A stretch of DNA of 6,417 bases from Caldilineales bacterium (GTDB lineage: Bacteria; Chloroflexota; Anaerolineae; JAAEKA01). The stretch is from the NCBI GenBank assembly GCA_021463315.1, contig JAJTXO010000237.1:1-6417 (forward strand), read 5' to 3'. Under the pieces are notes generated by a model. That model saw only the letters and a program-made list of their open reading frames with translations, was not told where the DNA came from and did not search any database. Of the stretch, positions 1 to 6,283 are shown piece by piece; positions within the stretch are counted from its first letter, which is position 1; the number at the start of each line of letters is the position of its first letter. The position numbers were made by a program, and so were the translations under genes.

Positions 1-454
1 CCGCGACCGGGTCCAGCGCGGCCAGCCGGGCGTGCAGCGCCAGCGCGCCCAGTTGCGCCGCGTCGCGTTCCAGCTCCGCTCGCAGGGCCGCGTCGGGCGG
101 GACCTCAGGAATGCCCAGACCCTCCAGCACCGCGGCCACATATAGTCCGGTGCCGCCCACCAGCAGCGGCAGCCGGCCGCGGCGGTGGATGTCGTCGATG
201 GCTGCATAGGCCGCCCGCTGATACTGAGCCAGCGTCAGCACCTGGTCAGGATCCACCACGTCCAGCAGATGATGGGGAATCTGGGCCTGCTGGCTGGGGC
301 TGACCTTGTCGGTGCCGATATCCAGGCCGCGGTAGATCTGCCGGCTGTCAGCCGACACGATTTCGCCGCCCAGCGCGGCGGCCAGTTGCAGGGAGATGGC
401 CGTCTTGCCCACCGCGGTGGGGCCGACAATGGCCAGCAGGGGAGGATGAGGCAT
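1..454 (-). CDS. miaA: tRNA dimethylallyltransferase MiaA, N-terminal part (3' end outside window)
   Basis: MiaA transfers a dimethylallyl group from DMAPP to N6 of A37 in tRNAs that read codons starting with U, a cytoplasmic step that stabilises codon-anticodon pairing. Only the first 151 codons are present; the frame is open to the window edge, so about half of a usual 300-residue protein is missing. Visible family marks are the P-loop GPTAVGKT at residues 11-18, SADSRQIYRGLDIGTDK at 34-50 with the expected catalytic Asp36, IPHHLLDVVDP at 59-69, and LLVGGTGLY at 97-105. The start ATG at 454 places the P-loop 10 residues from the N-terminus, as usual. No good SD precedes it; instead a strong hairpin ends 8 nt upstream. 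It follows the lipoprotein gene by 48 bp and is probably the last visible gene of the rnhB-yraN-lipoprotein unit. The identification is firm; completeness cannot be judged. Confidence 0.97.
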   Translation of the reverse strand, partial: MPHPPLLAIVGPTAVGKTAISLQLAAALGGEIVSADSRQIYRGLDIGTDKVSPSQQAQIPHHLLDVVDPDQVLTLAQYQRAAYAAIDDIHRRGRLPLLVGGTGLYVAAVLEGLGIPEVPPDAALRAELERDAAQLGALALHARLAALDPVA

Positions 455-462
455 GGTCAGAG

Positions 463-499
463 CACGGCAGCCATCCCTGCGTCAGAGATGGCTGCCGTG
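463..499 (-). promoter_or_regulatory. strong hairpin between lipoprotein stop and miaA start
   Basis: A perfect 13-bp inverted repeat (arms 463-475 and 487-499, CACGGCAGCCATC and its complement) encloses 11 nt, within which CTG/CAG can add three more pairs after one mismatch (477-479 with 483-485). It fills most of the 48-bp gap between the lipoprotein stop (503-505) and the miaA ATG (452-454). In mRNA sense no U-tract follows, so it is a poor intrinsic terminator. It could protect the upstream mRNA 3' end, attenuate miaA expression, or hold the miaA start region open or closed. The structure is seen directly; the role is inferred. Confidence 0.7.
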
Positions 500-502
500 G
501 CG

Positions 503-1372
503 CTAGGAGCGGGGGCGCACCGAGACGACCAATTGGCCCGGCTGGATAGTGAGCGCTTCGACGCACCAGGCGCCCAATTGCTGATCCAGCGATTGGTTGA
601 CGAAGCCGGGGATGGCCGAGGTGGCCAGGTTGCGCGGGCTGATGCTGTCGGCTACGAAGTCGACGTTGCAGTTGCTGACCGTGAAGCGCCCCTGGACGGT
701 CACATCGCGCAGCGAGACGAAGCTGTAGCGCAGCGAATCGAAGCTCATGGTCATGGTGTTGTTGCCGAGCTGCACGTCCAGCCCACTGATCTGCAGGCCG
801 GGCACCGAGGTGGCCCCCTGTTCGATGTCGTCGGCGGTGATGACCAGCGTCCTTGGCCATTCAGGCGTCGGCGTGGCCGCGGGCCGCGCCGGCGCGCGGG
901 TGGCGGCAGGAACCACGCGGGTAGCCGTGGGTGCGACGCGGGTGGCCGTCGGCGCGACGCGGGTGGCTGTGGGTGCGACGCGGGTGGCTGTCGGCGCGAC
1001 GCGGGTGGCTGTCGGCAGAACAGCCAGCTCGGCCGCGCGGGTCGGCGCATTGGAGGATGTGACGACCACCGAGGCTGTGATCGGCGCGGCAACAGCGATC
1101 TCCGCGGCCGGGGCCACGGTGGGAGTGAGGGCAACCGTGACCGTCAGCGGCGCGGCCGCGGCCACGGGAGGCGCGGCGGTGGGGACCACGATCGGAGCGG
1201 CGGCCACAGGCGCGGCCGGCGCAGCAGCCGCCGGCGCGGCCGGCTGGGCTGAGGGCGCTCGTCCGATGTAGAACAGCGGCGGCAGCGGGGTGGAGGAGCA
1301 GGCTGACAGGGCCAGCGCGGCCAGCATCAGCAGCATAACGGCCAGCGTTCGGTAGCTTCTGGTTCGTTTCAT
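503..1372 (-). CDS. secreted lipoprotein with Thr/Ala/Pro-rich spacer and uncharacterised C-terminal domain
   Basis: I do not recognise a named family. The 289-residue product begins with a typical lipoprotein signal: basic MKRTRSYR, a hydrophobic stretch at residues 10-22 and the lipobox LSAC with Cys25 as the lipidation site, so it should be anchored outside the cytoplasmic membrane. Residues 40-105 are Ala/Pro/Val-rich and low in charge. Residues 120-154 are five PTATRVA heptads, followed by another Pro/Ala/Arg stretch to about 170. This reads as an extended spacer. Residues 172-289 look folded, with alternating hydrophobic strands, a possible disulfide pair Cys235/Cys270, and an ending of SLDQQLGAWCVEALTIQPG then a beta-like tail. 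That pattern loosely recalls LmeA/DUF2993-type lipid-binding domains, which is a guess from style only. The SD GAGGTGA lies 4 nt upstream and overlaps the yraN stop, so translation is probably coupled to yraN. Any link to its tRNA and ribosome neighbours is unclear. Confidence 0.87.
   Translation of the reverse strand: MKRTRSYRTLAVMLLMLAALALSACSSTPLPPLFYIGRAPSAQPAAPAAAAPAAPVAAAPIVVPTAAPPVAAAAPLTVTVALTPTVAPAAEIAVAAPITASVVVTSSNAPTRAAELAVLPTATRVAPTATRVAPTATRVAPTATRVAPTATRVVPAATRAPARPAATPTPEWPRTLVITADDIEQGATSVPGLQISGLDVQLGNNTMTMSFDSLRYSFVSLRDVTVQGRFTVSNCNVDFVADSISPRNLATSAIPGFVNQSLDQQLGAWCVEALTIQPGQLVVSVRPRS
911..1015 (-). repeat. 21-bp tandem repeat (5 copies) coding PTATRVA heptads
   Basis: Five in-frame 21-bp units encode residues 120-154 of the lipoprotein. 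The plus-strand core acgcgggt recurs at 915, 936, 957, 978 and 999, an exact 21-bp spacing. Units differ only at a few positions, mostly third codon positions, so the tract probably arose by recent slippage or unequal exchange and may vary in copy number between strains. Spacers with PTATR or PTATP units are common in surface proteins of Chloroflexota, which supports the lineage guess. Confidence 0.93.
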
Positions 1373-1376
1373 CGAA

Positions 1377-1383
1377 TCACCTC
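1377..1383 (-). promoter_or_regulatory. lipoprotein ribosome binding site overlapping the yraN stop codon
   Basis: In mRNA sense the sequence TGAGGTGATTCGATG contains the yraN stop (TGA, 1382-1384), the SD GAGGTGA and, 4 nt later, the lipoprotein ATG. Ribosomes ending on yraN would be placed at the next start, so the two genes are likely translationally coupled. It also supports 1372 as the true lipoprotein start. Confidence 0.8.
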
Positions 1384-1744
1384 AGATTGCGTTCTCGATT
1401 TGTCTGACTTCCAGCAGTCGGCCGTCGGCGGAAAAGGAGACGGCCACCACATCGATGCGGCGCGGCCCTGTCCAGCCGGCCGCGTCACAATAGGCTTCGG
1501 CCAGCGCGGCCAGCCGGGCCTGCTTGGCCGGCGTCACCGATTCCTCGGCGCTGCCGTAGCTCTGGCCGCGGCGGGTGCGCACCTCGACGATCACCAGACA
1601 GGCGCCGTCCTGGGCCACCAGGTCGATCTCGCCGCTGCGGCCGCTGCGCCAGTTGCGCGCCAGGATCTGGTAGCCCTGGCCCGCCAGCAGCTCAGCCGCC
1701 ATCTGCTCGCCAGCACGGCCCAACTGTTGACGGCGATCAGCCAT
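1382..1744 (-). CDS. yraN: YraN family (UPF0102) predicted endonuclease-like protein
   Basis: This 120-residue protein is full length for UPF0102, a small family with a restriction-endonuclease-like fold whose cell function is not settled; a role in DNA repair or recombination is often suggested. The N-terminal LGRAGEQMAAELL at residues 8-20 carries the conserved Gly9, Gly12 and Glu13. The nuclease-type core is GEIDLVAQDGACLVIVEVRTR at 38-58, with Glu39, Asp41 and Glu54 as the likely metal-binding acids; Arg56 takes the place of the Lys often seen in VEVK. A C-terminal RRIDVVAV strand at 94-101 also fits. The ATG at 1744 overlaps the end of rnhB by 8 bp, and the SD GAGGAA (1752-1757) lies 7 nt upstream inside rnhB. 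Pairing of rnhB with yraN is common in bacteria. Confidence 0.94.
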   Translation of the reverse strand: MADRRQQLGRAGEQMAAELLAGQGYQILARNWRSGRSGEIDLVAQDGACLVIVEVRTRRGQSYGSAEESVTPAKQARLAALAEAYCDAAGWTGPRRIDVVAVSFSADGRLLEVRQIENAI

Positions 1745-2405
1745 GCTCAGGTTCCTCGCTCAGAAGAGACAGGTGTGCGTCTTGTAGCGGCTGGAAGCTC
1801 ATGCGGTGCTGCGCGCAGGGGCCAAGCTGGCGCAGCGCGGCCCGATGAGCCGCGGTGCCGTAGCCCTTGTGCCGCTGAAAGCCGTAGCCGGGATGCTGCA
1901 TCTCCAGCTCGACCATCCAGCGGTCGCGGCTGACCTTGGCGACAATGGAGGCGGCGGCGATGGAAAGCACGTGGCGATCGCCCTGGGGCAGGGAATACTG
2001 CGGCGTGGCCAGCTCGCTCAGGCGCAGGTAGTCGATCAACAGATAGTCGGGCTGAAGGATCAAGCCAGCCAGCGCGGCATGCATGGCCTGGCGCGTGGCC
2101 GCGGCGATGCCCTGCGCATCGATCTGCGCAGCCGGGATCATGCCCACCGCCCAGGCCGCGGCCTGCTGGGTGATCTGATCGAACAGGCGCGCGCGTTGCC
2201 CGGCCGACAACTGCTTGGAATCGGCCACGCCGGCCAGCCGGTCAGCCACGGCCGGATCAGGGGGCAGGATCACCGCGGCGGCCACCACCGGCCCAGCCCA
2301 GGCGCCGCGACCCGCCTCGTCCAGCCCGGCCACGCGACGATAGCCGGCCTGCCACAGGGCCAATTCTGCGGCCAGGGATGGCTGTTGCCGGCTGAACGAT
2401 GACAC
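1737..2405 (-). CDS. rnhB: ribonuclease HII
   Basis: RNase HII cuts the RNA strand of RNA-DNA hybrids and starts removal of single ribonucleotides misincorporated in DNA. The product is 222 residues, a usual length. Motifs in order: AGLDEAGRGAWAGPVVAAAV at residues 26-45 with catalytic Asp29 and Glu30; DSKQLS at 62-67; LLIDYLRL at 122-129 with the third acid Asp125; GDRHVLSIAAASIVAKVSRD at 142-161 with the fourth acid Asp161; YGFQRHKGYG then HRMSF near the C-terminus. All four DEDD residues are present, so it should be active. Tyr126 stands where many relatives have Gly. The start is GTG at 2405; no in-frame ATG lies close, and there is no strong SD, so the start is the least certain part. 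It follows the rplS terminator by 26 bp with no visible promoter of its own. Confidence 0.97.
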   Translation of the reverse strand: MSSFSRQQPSLAAELALWQAGYRRVAGLDEAGRGAWAGPVVAAAVILPPDPAVADRLAGVADSKQLSAGQRARLFDQITQQAAAWAVGMIPAAQIDAQGIAAATRQAMHAALAGLILQPDYLLIDYLRLSELATPQYSLPQGDRHVLSIAAASIVAKVSRDRWMVELEMQHPGYGFQRHKGYGTAAHRAALRQLGPCAQHRMSFQPLQDAHLSLLSEEPEHG

Positions 2406-2431
2406 GATGCTCGCGAAGGTTTCTGGACGCG

Positions 2432-2455
2432 AAAAGGGCGGGGAAGACCCCGCCC
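2432..2455 (-). terminator. intrinsic terminator downstream of rplS
   Basis: An 8-bp perfect GC stem (arms 2436-2443 and 2448-2455, GGGCGGGG/CCCCGCCC) with a 4-nt loop is followed in minus-strand sense by TTTT (2432-2435). It starts 7 bp past the rplS stop. This has the hallmarks of a rho-independent terminator, although the U-tract is short, so partial read-through into rnhB is plausible. Confidence 0.85.
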
Positions 2456-2462
2456 ATACGGC

Positions 2463-2822
2463 TTACTGGTTGATGCCCACTTCTTTCAGGCGGGCCGCCT
2501 TGCCGCGCAGATCGCGCAGGTAGTAGAGTTTGGCCCGGCGAACCTTGTTGCTGCGCAGCACCTCGACCTTGTCGACGCGCGGCGAATGCTGCAAGTAGGT
2601 GCGCTCGACGCCGATGCCGTGGGAGGCGATGCGGCGCACGGTGAAGCTGGAGCCGGCGGCCTGCTTGCCGCGGATACGGATAATGGTGCCCTGGAAGACC
2701 TGGACGCGCTCGCGGCTGCCTTCGACGATGCGGGCATGGACACGGACCGTGTCGCCGATGCGCAAGGCGGGGATGCCGGGATGCGCCTTGGGCTCAAGAG
2801 ACTCAAGCAATGGGTGTTGCAT
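2463..2822 (-). CDS. rplS: 50S ribosomal protein L19
   Basis: L19 sits at the 30S-50S interface of the ribosome and contributes to an intersubunit bridge. The 119-residue product matches the usual 115-125 residues. It has the SH3-like core RIGDTVRVHARIVEG, then VQVFQGTIIRIRG, and the family signature VRRAKLYYLRDLRGKAARLKE near the C-terminus. The frame stays open 45 nt further upstream (to 2867), but the ATG at 2822 is chosen because AGGAAGG (2829-2835) lies 6 nt before it and family members start at about this point. The trmD-rplS order is widely conserved. A candidate promoter at 2939-2967 and a terminator at 2432-2455 suggest it can also be made as a separate transcript. Confidence 0.98.
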   Translation of the reverse strand: MQHPLLESLEPKAHPGIPALRIGDTVRVHARIVEGSRERVQVFQGTIIRIRGKQAAGSSFTVRRIASHGIGVERTYLQHSPRVDKVEVLRSNKVRRAKLYYLRDLRGKAARLKEVGINQ

Positions 2823-2828
2823 GGGATA

Positions 2829-2835
2829 CCTTCCT
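2829..2835 (-). promoter_or_regulatory. rplS ribosome binding site (decides the start)
   Basis: AGGAAGG in mRNA sense, 6 nt before the ATG at 2822, is a near-ideal SD. It rules in this start over the upstream in-frame ATG at 2867. Confidence 0.88.
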
Positions 2836-2938
2836 GAACGATTTTCTCTGCCTTTGTTATGCCACACCGCAGCTTGCGAATTGGATCAGGCGCGCCACAG
2901 CCGCGGAAATTGGTCGTCTATCAGGCTGACGAAGGGCA

Positions 2939-2967
2939 AGTATAGCACAGGGGCCATGCCGAAGCAA
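2939..2967 (-). promoter_or_regulatory. candidate sigma70-type promoter for rplS
   Basis: In minus-strand sense TTGCTT (2962-2967) and TATACT (2939-2944) are 17 bp apart. The -10 matches five of six consensus bases and the -35 three of six. It lies between the trmD stop and rplS and would start RNA near 2932, giving a leader of about 110 nt. Inferred from sequence pattern only. Confidence 0.55.
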
Positions 2968-2969
2968 AT

Positions 2970-3770
2970 TCACAGGCCCGCTTGGTATCGCTCGGCCAGC
3001 TCCGGCTCCTGCTCCAGCCGCGCCAGAAAGGCCAGGTCGGCGTCGGTCAGCCAGGCTGTCTCCAGCATGTCAGGCCGGCGCTGGGCCGTGCGCAGCAGCG
3101 CCTGCTGCCGTCGCCAGCGCTGCACGTTGGCGTGATGGCCCGAGAGCAGGATCTCCGGCGCTCCCCAGCCGCGGAAGTCAGGCGGCCGGGTGTAGTGCGG
3201 ATATTCCAGCAGGCCGGTGGCGTGCGAGTCGTCGGCCGCACCCTGCTCAGCGCCCAGCGCGCCGGGCAACAGGCGGGTTACCGCGTCGACGATCAGCATC
3301 GCGGCCAGCTCGCCGCCGGAGAGCACGAAATCGCCGATGCTGATCTGGTCGGTGCAGAGATGGCGGCGCACCCGCTCGTCCACCCCCTCGTAGCGGCCGC
3401 AGATCAGAGCAATGCGAGGATGATCGGCCAGCTCCAGCGCCACGCTCTGGTCGAAACGCCGGCCCTGGGGGGTCAGCAGGATGATGGGGATCGGCTGGCT
3501 GGCTGGGGCAGCAGCCGGCTGGTCAGCCCAGCGCGGCGCCAGCGCCAGCACGCTCTCCACCGCGCGAAAGATCGGCTCTGGCTTCATCACCATGCCGCCG
3601 CCGCCGCCGTAGGGGTAGTCGTCGGTGATGGCATGCTTGCCTTCGGCGTAGTCGCGGATGTTGTGCAGCGCCAGGGAGATGATGCCGGCCTCGCGGGCGC
3701 GCATGACGATGCTGTCGTCCAGCGGGCCGGCGAACATGGCTGGGAAGAGGGTGAAGATGTCGAAATGCAT
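2970..3770 (-). CDS. trmD: tRNA (guanine-N1-)-methyltransferase TrmD
   Basis: TrmD methylates N1 of G37 in tRNAs with G36, using SAM, and prevents +1 frameshifting; it is normally essential. The 266-residue protein has the trefoil-knot SPOUT layout: MHFDIFTLFP start, DDYPYGGGGGMVMKPEP at residues 50-66, ILLTPQGRRFDQ at 97-108, the SAM-binding LICGRYEGVDER at 122-133 and SIGDFVLSGGE at 144-154, then DDSHATGLLEYPHYTRP at 180-196 with Asp181 as the likely catalytic base. A Gly replaces the Ala common in YGGGAG, and an Ala/Pro-rich loop spans about 76-95. The frame runs up to 3896, but the ATG at 3770 gives the family N-terminus and has GAGGAG 6 nt upstream. The usual rpsP and rimM are absent upstream; rel diverges instead. 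Confidence 0.98.
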   Translation of the reverse strand: MHFDIFTLFPAMFAGPLDDSIVMRAREAGIISLALHNIRDYAEGKHAITDDYPYGGGGGMVMKPEPIFRAVESVLALAPRWADQPAAAPASQPIPIILLTPQGRRFDQSVALELADHPRIALICGRYEGVDERVRRHLCTDQISIGDFVLSGGELAAMLIVDAVTRLLPGALGAEQGAADDSHATGLLEYPHYTRPPDFRGWGAPEILLSGHHANVQRWRRQQALLRTAQRRPDMLETAWLTDADLAFLARLEQEPELAERYQAGL

Positions 3771-3776
3771 GGGTAG

Positions 3777-3782
3777 CTCCTC
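3777..3782 (-). promoter_or_regulatory. trmD ribosome binding site (decides the start)
   Basis: GAGGAG in mRNA sense lies 6 nt before the ATG at 3770. It supports this start over the earlier in-frame ATG codons at 3896 and 3875, which would add a Pro/Arg/Gly-rich extension unlike TrmD. Confidence 0.85.
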
Positions 3783-3788
3783 AGGGGG

Positions 3789-3818
3789 TTTATACCGCAC
3801 TTGAGGCGATGAAGGCAA
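3789..3818 (-). promoter_or_regulatory. candidate promoter for trmD
   Basis: TTGCCT (3813-3818) and TATAAA (3789-3794) in minus-strand sense are 18 bp apart, with four and five consensus matches. RNA would start near 3782, leaving a leader of only about 12 nt that begins at the SD. Pattern-based inference. Confidence 0.5.
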
Positions 3819-3913
3819 GTTGGCTGCGTGGCGCCCCGCAAGAGGTCCTCGGCCACCCGCGATCCATGGGGTCATCCGCCGTCCCCGGGGGGACAATGGG
3901 CGATTTTGCCGCG

Positions 3914-3942
3914 TTGCACGTTTTTCGCTGTTGCGCTATAAT
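3914..3942 (+). promoter_or_regulatory. promoter for rel
   Basis: TTGCAC (3914-3919), a 17-bp spacer and a perfect TATAAT (3937-3942) precede rel. RNA would start near 3949, leaving a leader of about 34 nt. The -10 box is the best in the window and stands out in GC-rich DNA; the -35 is weak (three of six). The promoter faces away from the trmD promoter in a 212-bp divergent spacer. Confidence 0.7.
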
Positions 3943-3982
3943 CACCTGACCGCATCAAATCCCTTGCAGCCTGAAGAGGAAC

Positions 3983-6283
3983 ATGGTCCAGCCTATGCCC
4001 AAGGATGAATTCTCAGAATCTCCAACTTCCCTGGAAGATCTGATCGCCCGACTGCCGCGCACCTACAGCGATGAAGACATCCAACTGATCCACAACGCCT
4101 ACGCGCTGGCCAGCGAGGCTCACGCCGATGTCCCCCGAGCGTCGGGCGAACCCTACATCATCCACCCGCTGGCGGTAGCCGGCATTCTGGCCGATCTGCG
4201 GCTGGATGCCAAGGCGATTGCCGCCGGGCTGCTGCACGACGTGGCCGAGGACACCACCGTCAGCATCAGCGACATCAGCAAGCGCTTCGACGCGGACGTA
4301 GCCAGCCTGGTGGATGGCGTGACCAAGCTGGAGAAGATCAGCCAGATCAGCACCAAGGTGGGCAAAGAGGAACAAGAAGAGGAAAGCGAGGGGAAGGAGG
4401 TCACGGCGGCGCAGGCTCGGCCACGCCGCGAGGAAAAGGAGGCGCAGGCCCCCAATCCGCGCCTGCGCAGCCAGCGCGATGAGACTCTGCGCAAGCTCTT
4501 CCTGGCCATGAGCAAGGACATTCGCGTGGTGCTGATCAAGTTGGCCGACCGGCTGCACAACGTCCGCACGCTCAGCCATCTCAAAGAGCACAAGCGCCGG
4601 CGCATCGCACGCGAGACTTTGGAGATCTACGCGCCGCTGGCCAACCGGCTGGGCATCTGGCAGATCAAATGGCAGTTGGAGGATGGCGCGTTTCGCTGGC
4701 TGGAGCCGGCCATCTACAAGAGGATCGACAGCGACCTGACAACCCGCCGCGTCGAGCGCGAGCAGTCCATCGCCCGCGTGATCCGCATCATTCAAAACGA
4801 ACTGCAAAAGCTGGGCATCACCGCGGTGGTGGAGGGCCGGCCCAAACACATCTACAGCATCTACCGCAAAATGCAGCGCAAAGGCATCGAGCTGGAGCGG
4901 GTCTACGACATCCAGGCCGTGCGGATCCTGGTGACCGAAATCAGCGATTGTTATATCGTGTTGGGCGCCATTCATGGGCTGTGGCGACCGATCCCTGGCG
5001 AGTTCGACGACTACATCGCCAATCCCAAGGACAACATGTATCGCTCGCTGCACACCGCCGTGATGGGGCCCGAGGGCCACAGCCTGGAGGTGCAGATCCG
5101 CACCTTCGAGATGCATCGCTCGGCCGAGCTGGGCATCGCCGCCCACTGGCGCTACAAGGAGCAGGTCAAGCGGGATGTGGAGTTCGAGAACAAGCTGGCC
5201 TGGCTGCGCGGCCTGATGATCGACTGGCAGGGGGAGGTGACCGACGCCACCGAGTTCGTGGACTCGATGCAAACCGACTTCTTCGCCGACCGGGTCTATG
5301 TCTTTACGCCGCAGGCTGACCTGAAGGATCTGCCGGCCGGCTCCACCCCCATCGACTTTGCCTACATGGTCCACACCGAGGTGGGCCACCGCTGCCGCGG
5401 CGCGCGCGTCAATGGCCGGCTGGTGCCGCTGGACTTCCGCCTGCGCAACGGCGACATCGTAGAGATCATCACCTCAAAACGGGGCGGCCCCAGCCGCGAC
5501 TGGATGAACCCTTCGCTGCCCTACACCAAGACCAACCGGGCCCGATCCAAGATTCGCCAATGGTTCCGCAAGCAGAGCCGCGAGGAGAACATCCAGCAGG
5601 GGCTGGAGACCTTGAACCGCGAGCTAAAGCGGCTGAACATCGAGCGCAGCCATGACTCCATCGCCAAGCTGTTCGGCCACGACAAGGTCGATGATTTCTA
5701 CGCCGCGCTGGGCTTTGGGGATATCAACACCCCCCAAGTGGCCAGCAAAGTGCTGGACATGGACCGCAAGGAGAAGGACGAGACAGTCAGCGCGGAGGAA
5801 AGCGGCTTCATGGCGGTCGCCCCCACCTCCACCGATGGGGTGACGGTGCTGGGGGTGGCCGACCTGCTGAACCGGACGGGCATGTGCTGCAACCCGATCC
5901 CCGGCCAGGAGATCATCGGCTACGTCACCCGGGGCCGTGGCGTCACCATCCATCGGGCGACCTGCCCCAACCTGGCCCACATGATCAAGAAAGATCCGGC
6001 GCGCATCGTGGAGGTCAGTTGGGGCCAAGCCGTCGAGAAGACACATCCAGTCCACATCCGCGTGGAAGCCTTTGACCGCTCTGGCCTGCTGCGAGACATC
6101 GCCAACCTGGTGGCCAGCGAGCGCATCAACATGCTGGACGCCAAGGCCACCACCGGCTACAAGGGCAATCTGGCGGAGGTCGAGGCCACCTTGCAGATCA
6201 GGGACGCCGAGCAGCTCAGCCGCATCCTGGCCCGCATCGAGCGCCTGCCCAACGTCACCGAGGTGCGGCGCTGGCACGCCTGA
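3983..6283 (+). CDS. rel: bifunctional (p)ppGpp synthetase/hydrolase (long RelA/SpoT homologue)
   Basis: Rel makes (p)ppGpp from ATP and GTP/GDP on stalled ribosomes and also degrades it, setting the stringent response. The 766-residue protein has all long-RSH parts. The HD hydrolase has Arg52, His61 (SGEPYIIHP), HDVAED at 85-90 and KLADRLHNVRTL at 186-197, so hydrolysis should be intact. The synthetase spans about 215-393, with GRPKHIYSIYRKM at 285-297, YDIQAVRI at 308-315, NMYRSLHT at 351-358 and LEVQIRT at 368-374. TGS covers about 437-498, a helical region follows, then a Cys-rich part (Cys635, Cys636, His657, Cys661) and ACT from about 688 to the end. A charged stretch at about 128-165 is extra to the usual core. 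The ATG at 3983 has GAGG only 3 nt upstream; Met5 (3995) is an alternative start. The synthetase motifs look complete. The gene is also named relA or spoT in other genomes. Confidence 0.98.
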   Translation: MVQPMPKDEFSESPTSLEDLIARLPRTYSDEDIQLIHNAYALASEAHADVPRASGEPYIIHPLAVAGILADLRLDAKAIAAGLLHDVAEDTTVSISDISKRFDADVASLVDGVTKLEKISQISTKVGKEEQEEESEGKEVTAAQARPRREEKEAQAPNPRLRSQRDETLRKLFLAMSKDIRVVLIKLADRLHNVRTLSHLKEHKRRRIARETLEIYAPLANRLGIWQIKWQLEDGAFRWLEPAIYKRIDSDLTTRRVEREQSIARVIRIIQNELQKLGITAVVEGRPKHIYSIYRKMQRKGIELERVYDIQAVRILVTEISDCYIVLGAIHGLWRPIPGEFDDYIANPKDNMYRSLHTAVMGPEGHSLEVQIRTFEMHRSAELGIAAHWRYKEQVKRDVEFENKLAWLRGLMIDWQGEVTDATEFVDSMQTDFFADRVYVFTPQADLKDLPAGSTPIDFAYMVHTEVGHRCRGARVNGRLVPLDFRLRNGDIVEIITSKRGGPSRDWMNPSLPYTKTNRARSKIRQWFRKQSREENIQQGLETLNRELKRLNIERSHDSIAKLFGHDKVDDFYAALGFGDINTPQVASKVLDMDRKEKDETVSAEESGFMAVAPTSTDGVTVLGVADLLNRTGMCCNPIPGQEIIGYVTRGRGVTIHRATCPNLAHMIKKDPARIVEVSWGQAVEKTHPVHIRVEAFDRSGLLRDIANLVASERINMLDAKATTGYKGNLAEVEATLQIRDAEQLSRILARIERLPNVTEVRRWHA

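Noticed and set aside
185..1271. Plus-strand open frames of 355 and 174 codons opposite miaA and the lipoprotein gene
   Set aside because: They are Arg/Gly-rich or repeat-driven mirror frames in GC-rich DNA, cover the clear MiaA motifs and the lipoprotein, and show no family motif.
2982..3776. 264-codon plus-strand open frame opposite trmD
   Set aside because: Shadow of trmD, whose motifs and start signals are complete on the other strand.
3881..3894. Inverted repeat GTCCCC/GGGGAC in the trmD-rel spacer as an operator
   Set aside because: Only a 6-bp arm around a CCCCGGGG core with a 2-nt centre; such palindromes are expected in GC-rich DNA and nothing else supports it.
3946..3958. Match of CTGACCGCA-N-CAA near the rel transcription start to the linker of the terminal repeat
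   Set aside because: A 12-of-13 match without the hairpins that define the repeat; chance is a sufficient explanation given the many comparisons possible.
4013..5389. 458-codon minus-strand open frame opposite rel
   Set aside because: It is antisense to the most conserved part of Rel and is explained by GC-rich codon use; no recognisable domain or ribosome binding site.
5624..6277. 217-codon minus-strand open frame opposite the 3' part of rel
   Set aside because: Antisense to the Cys-rich and ACT regions of Rel; no motif of its own.
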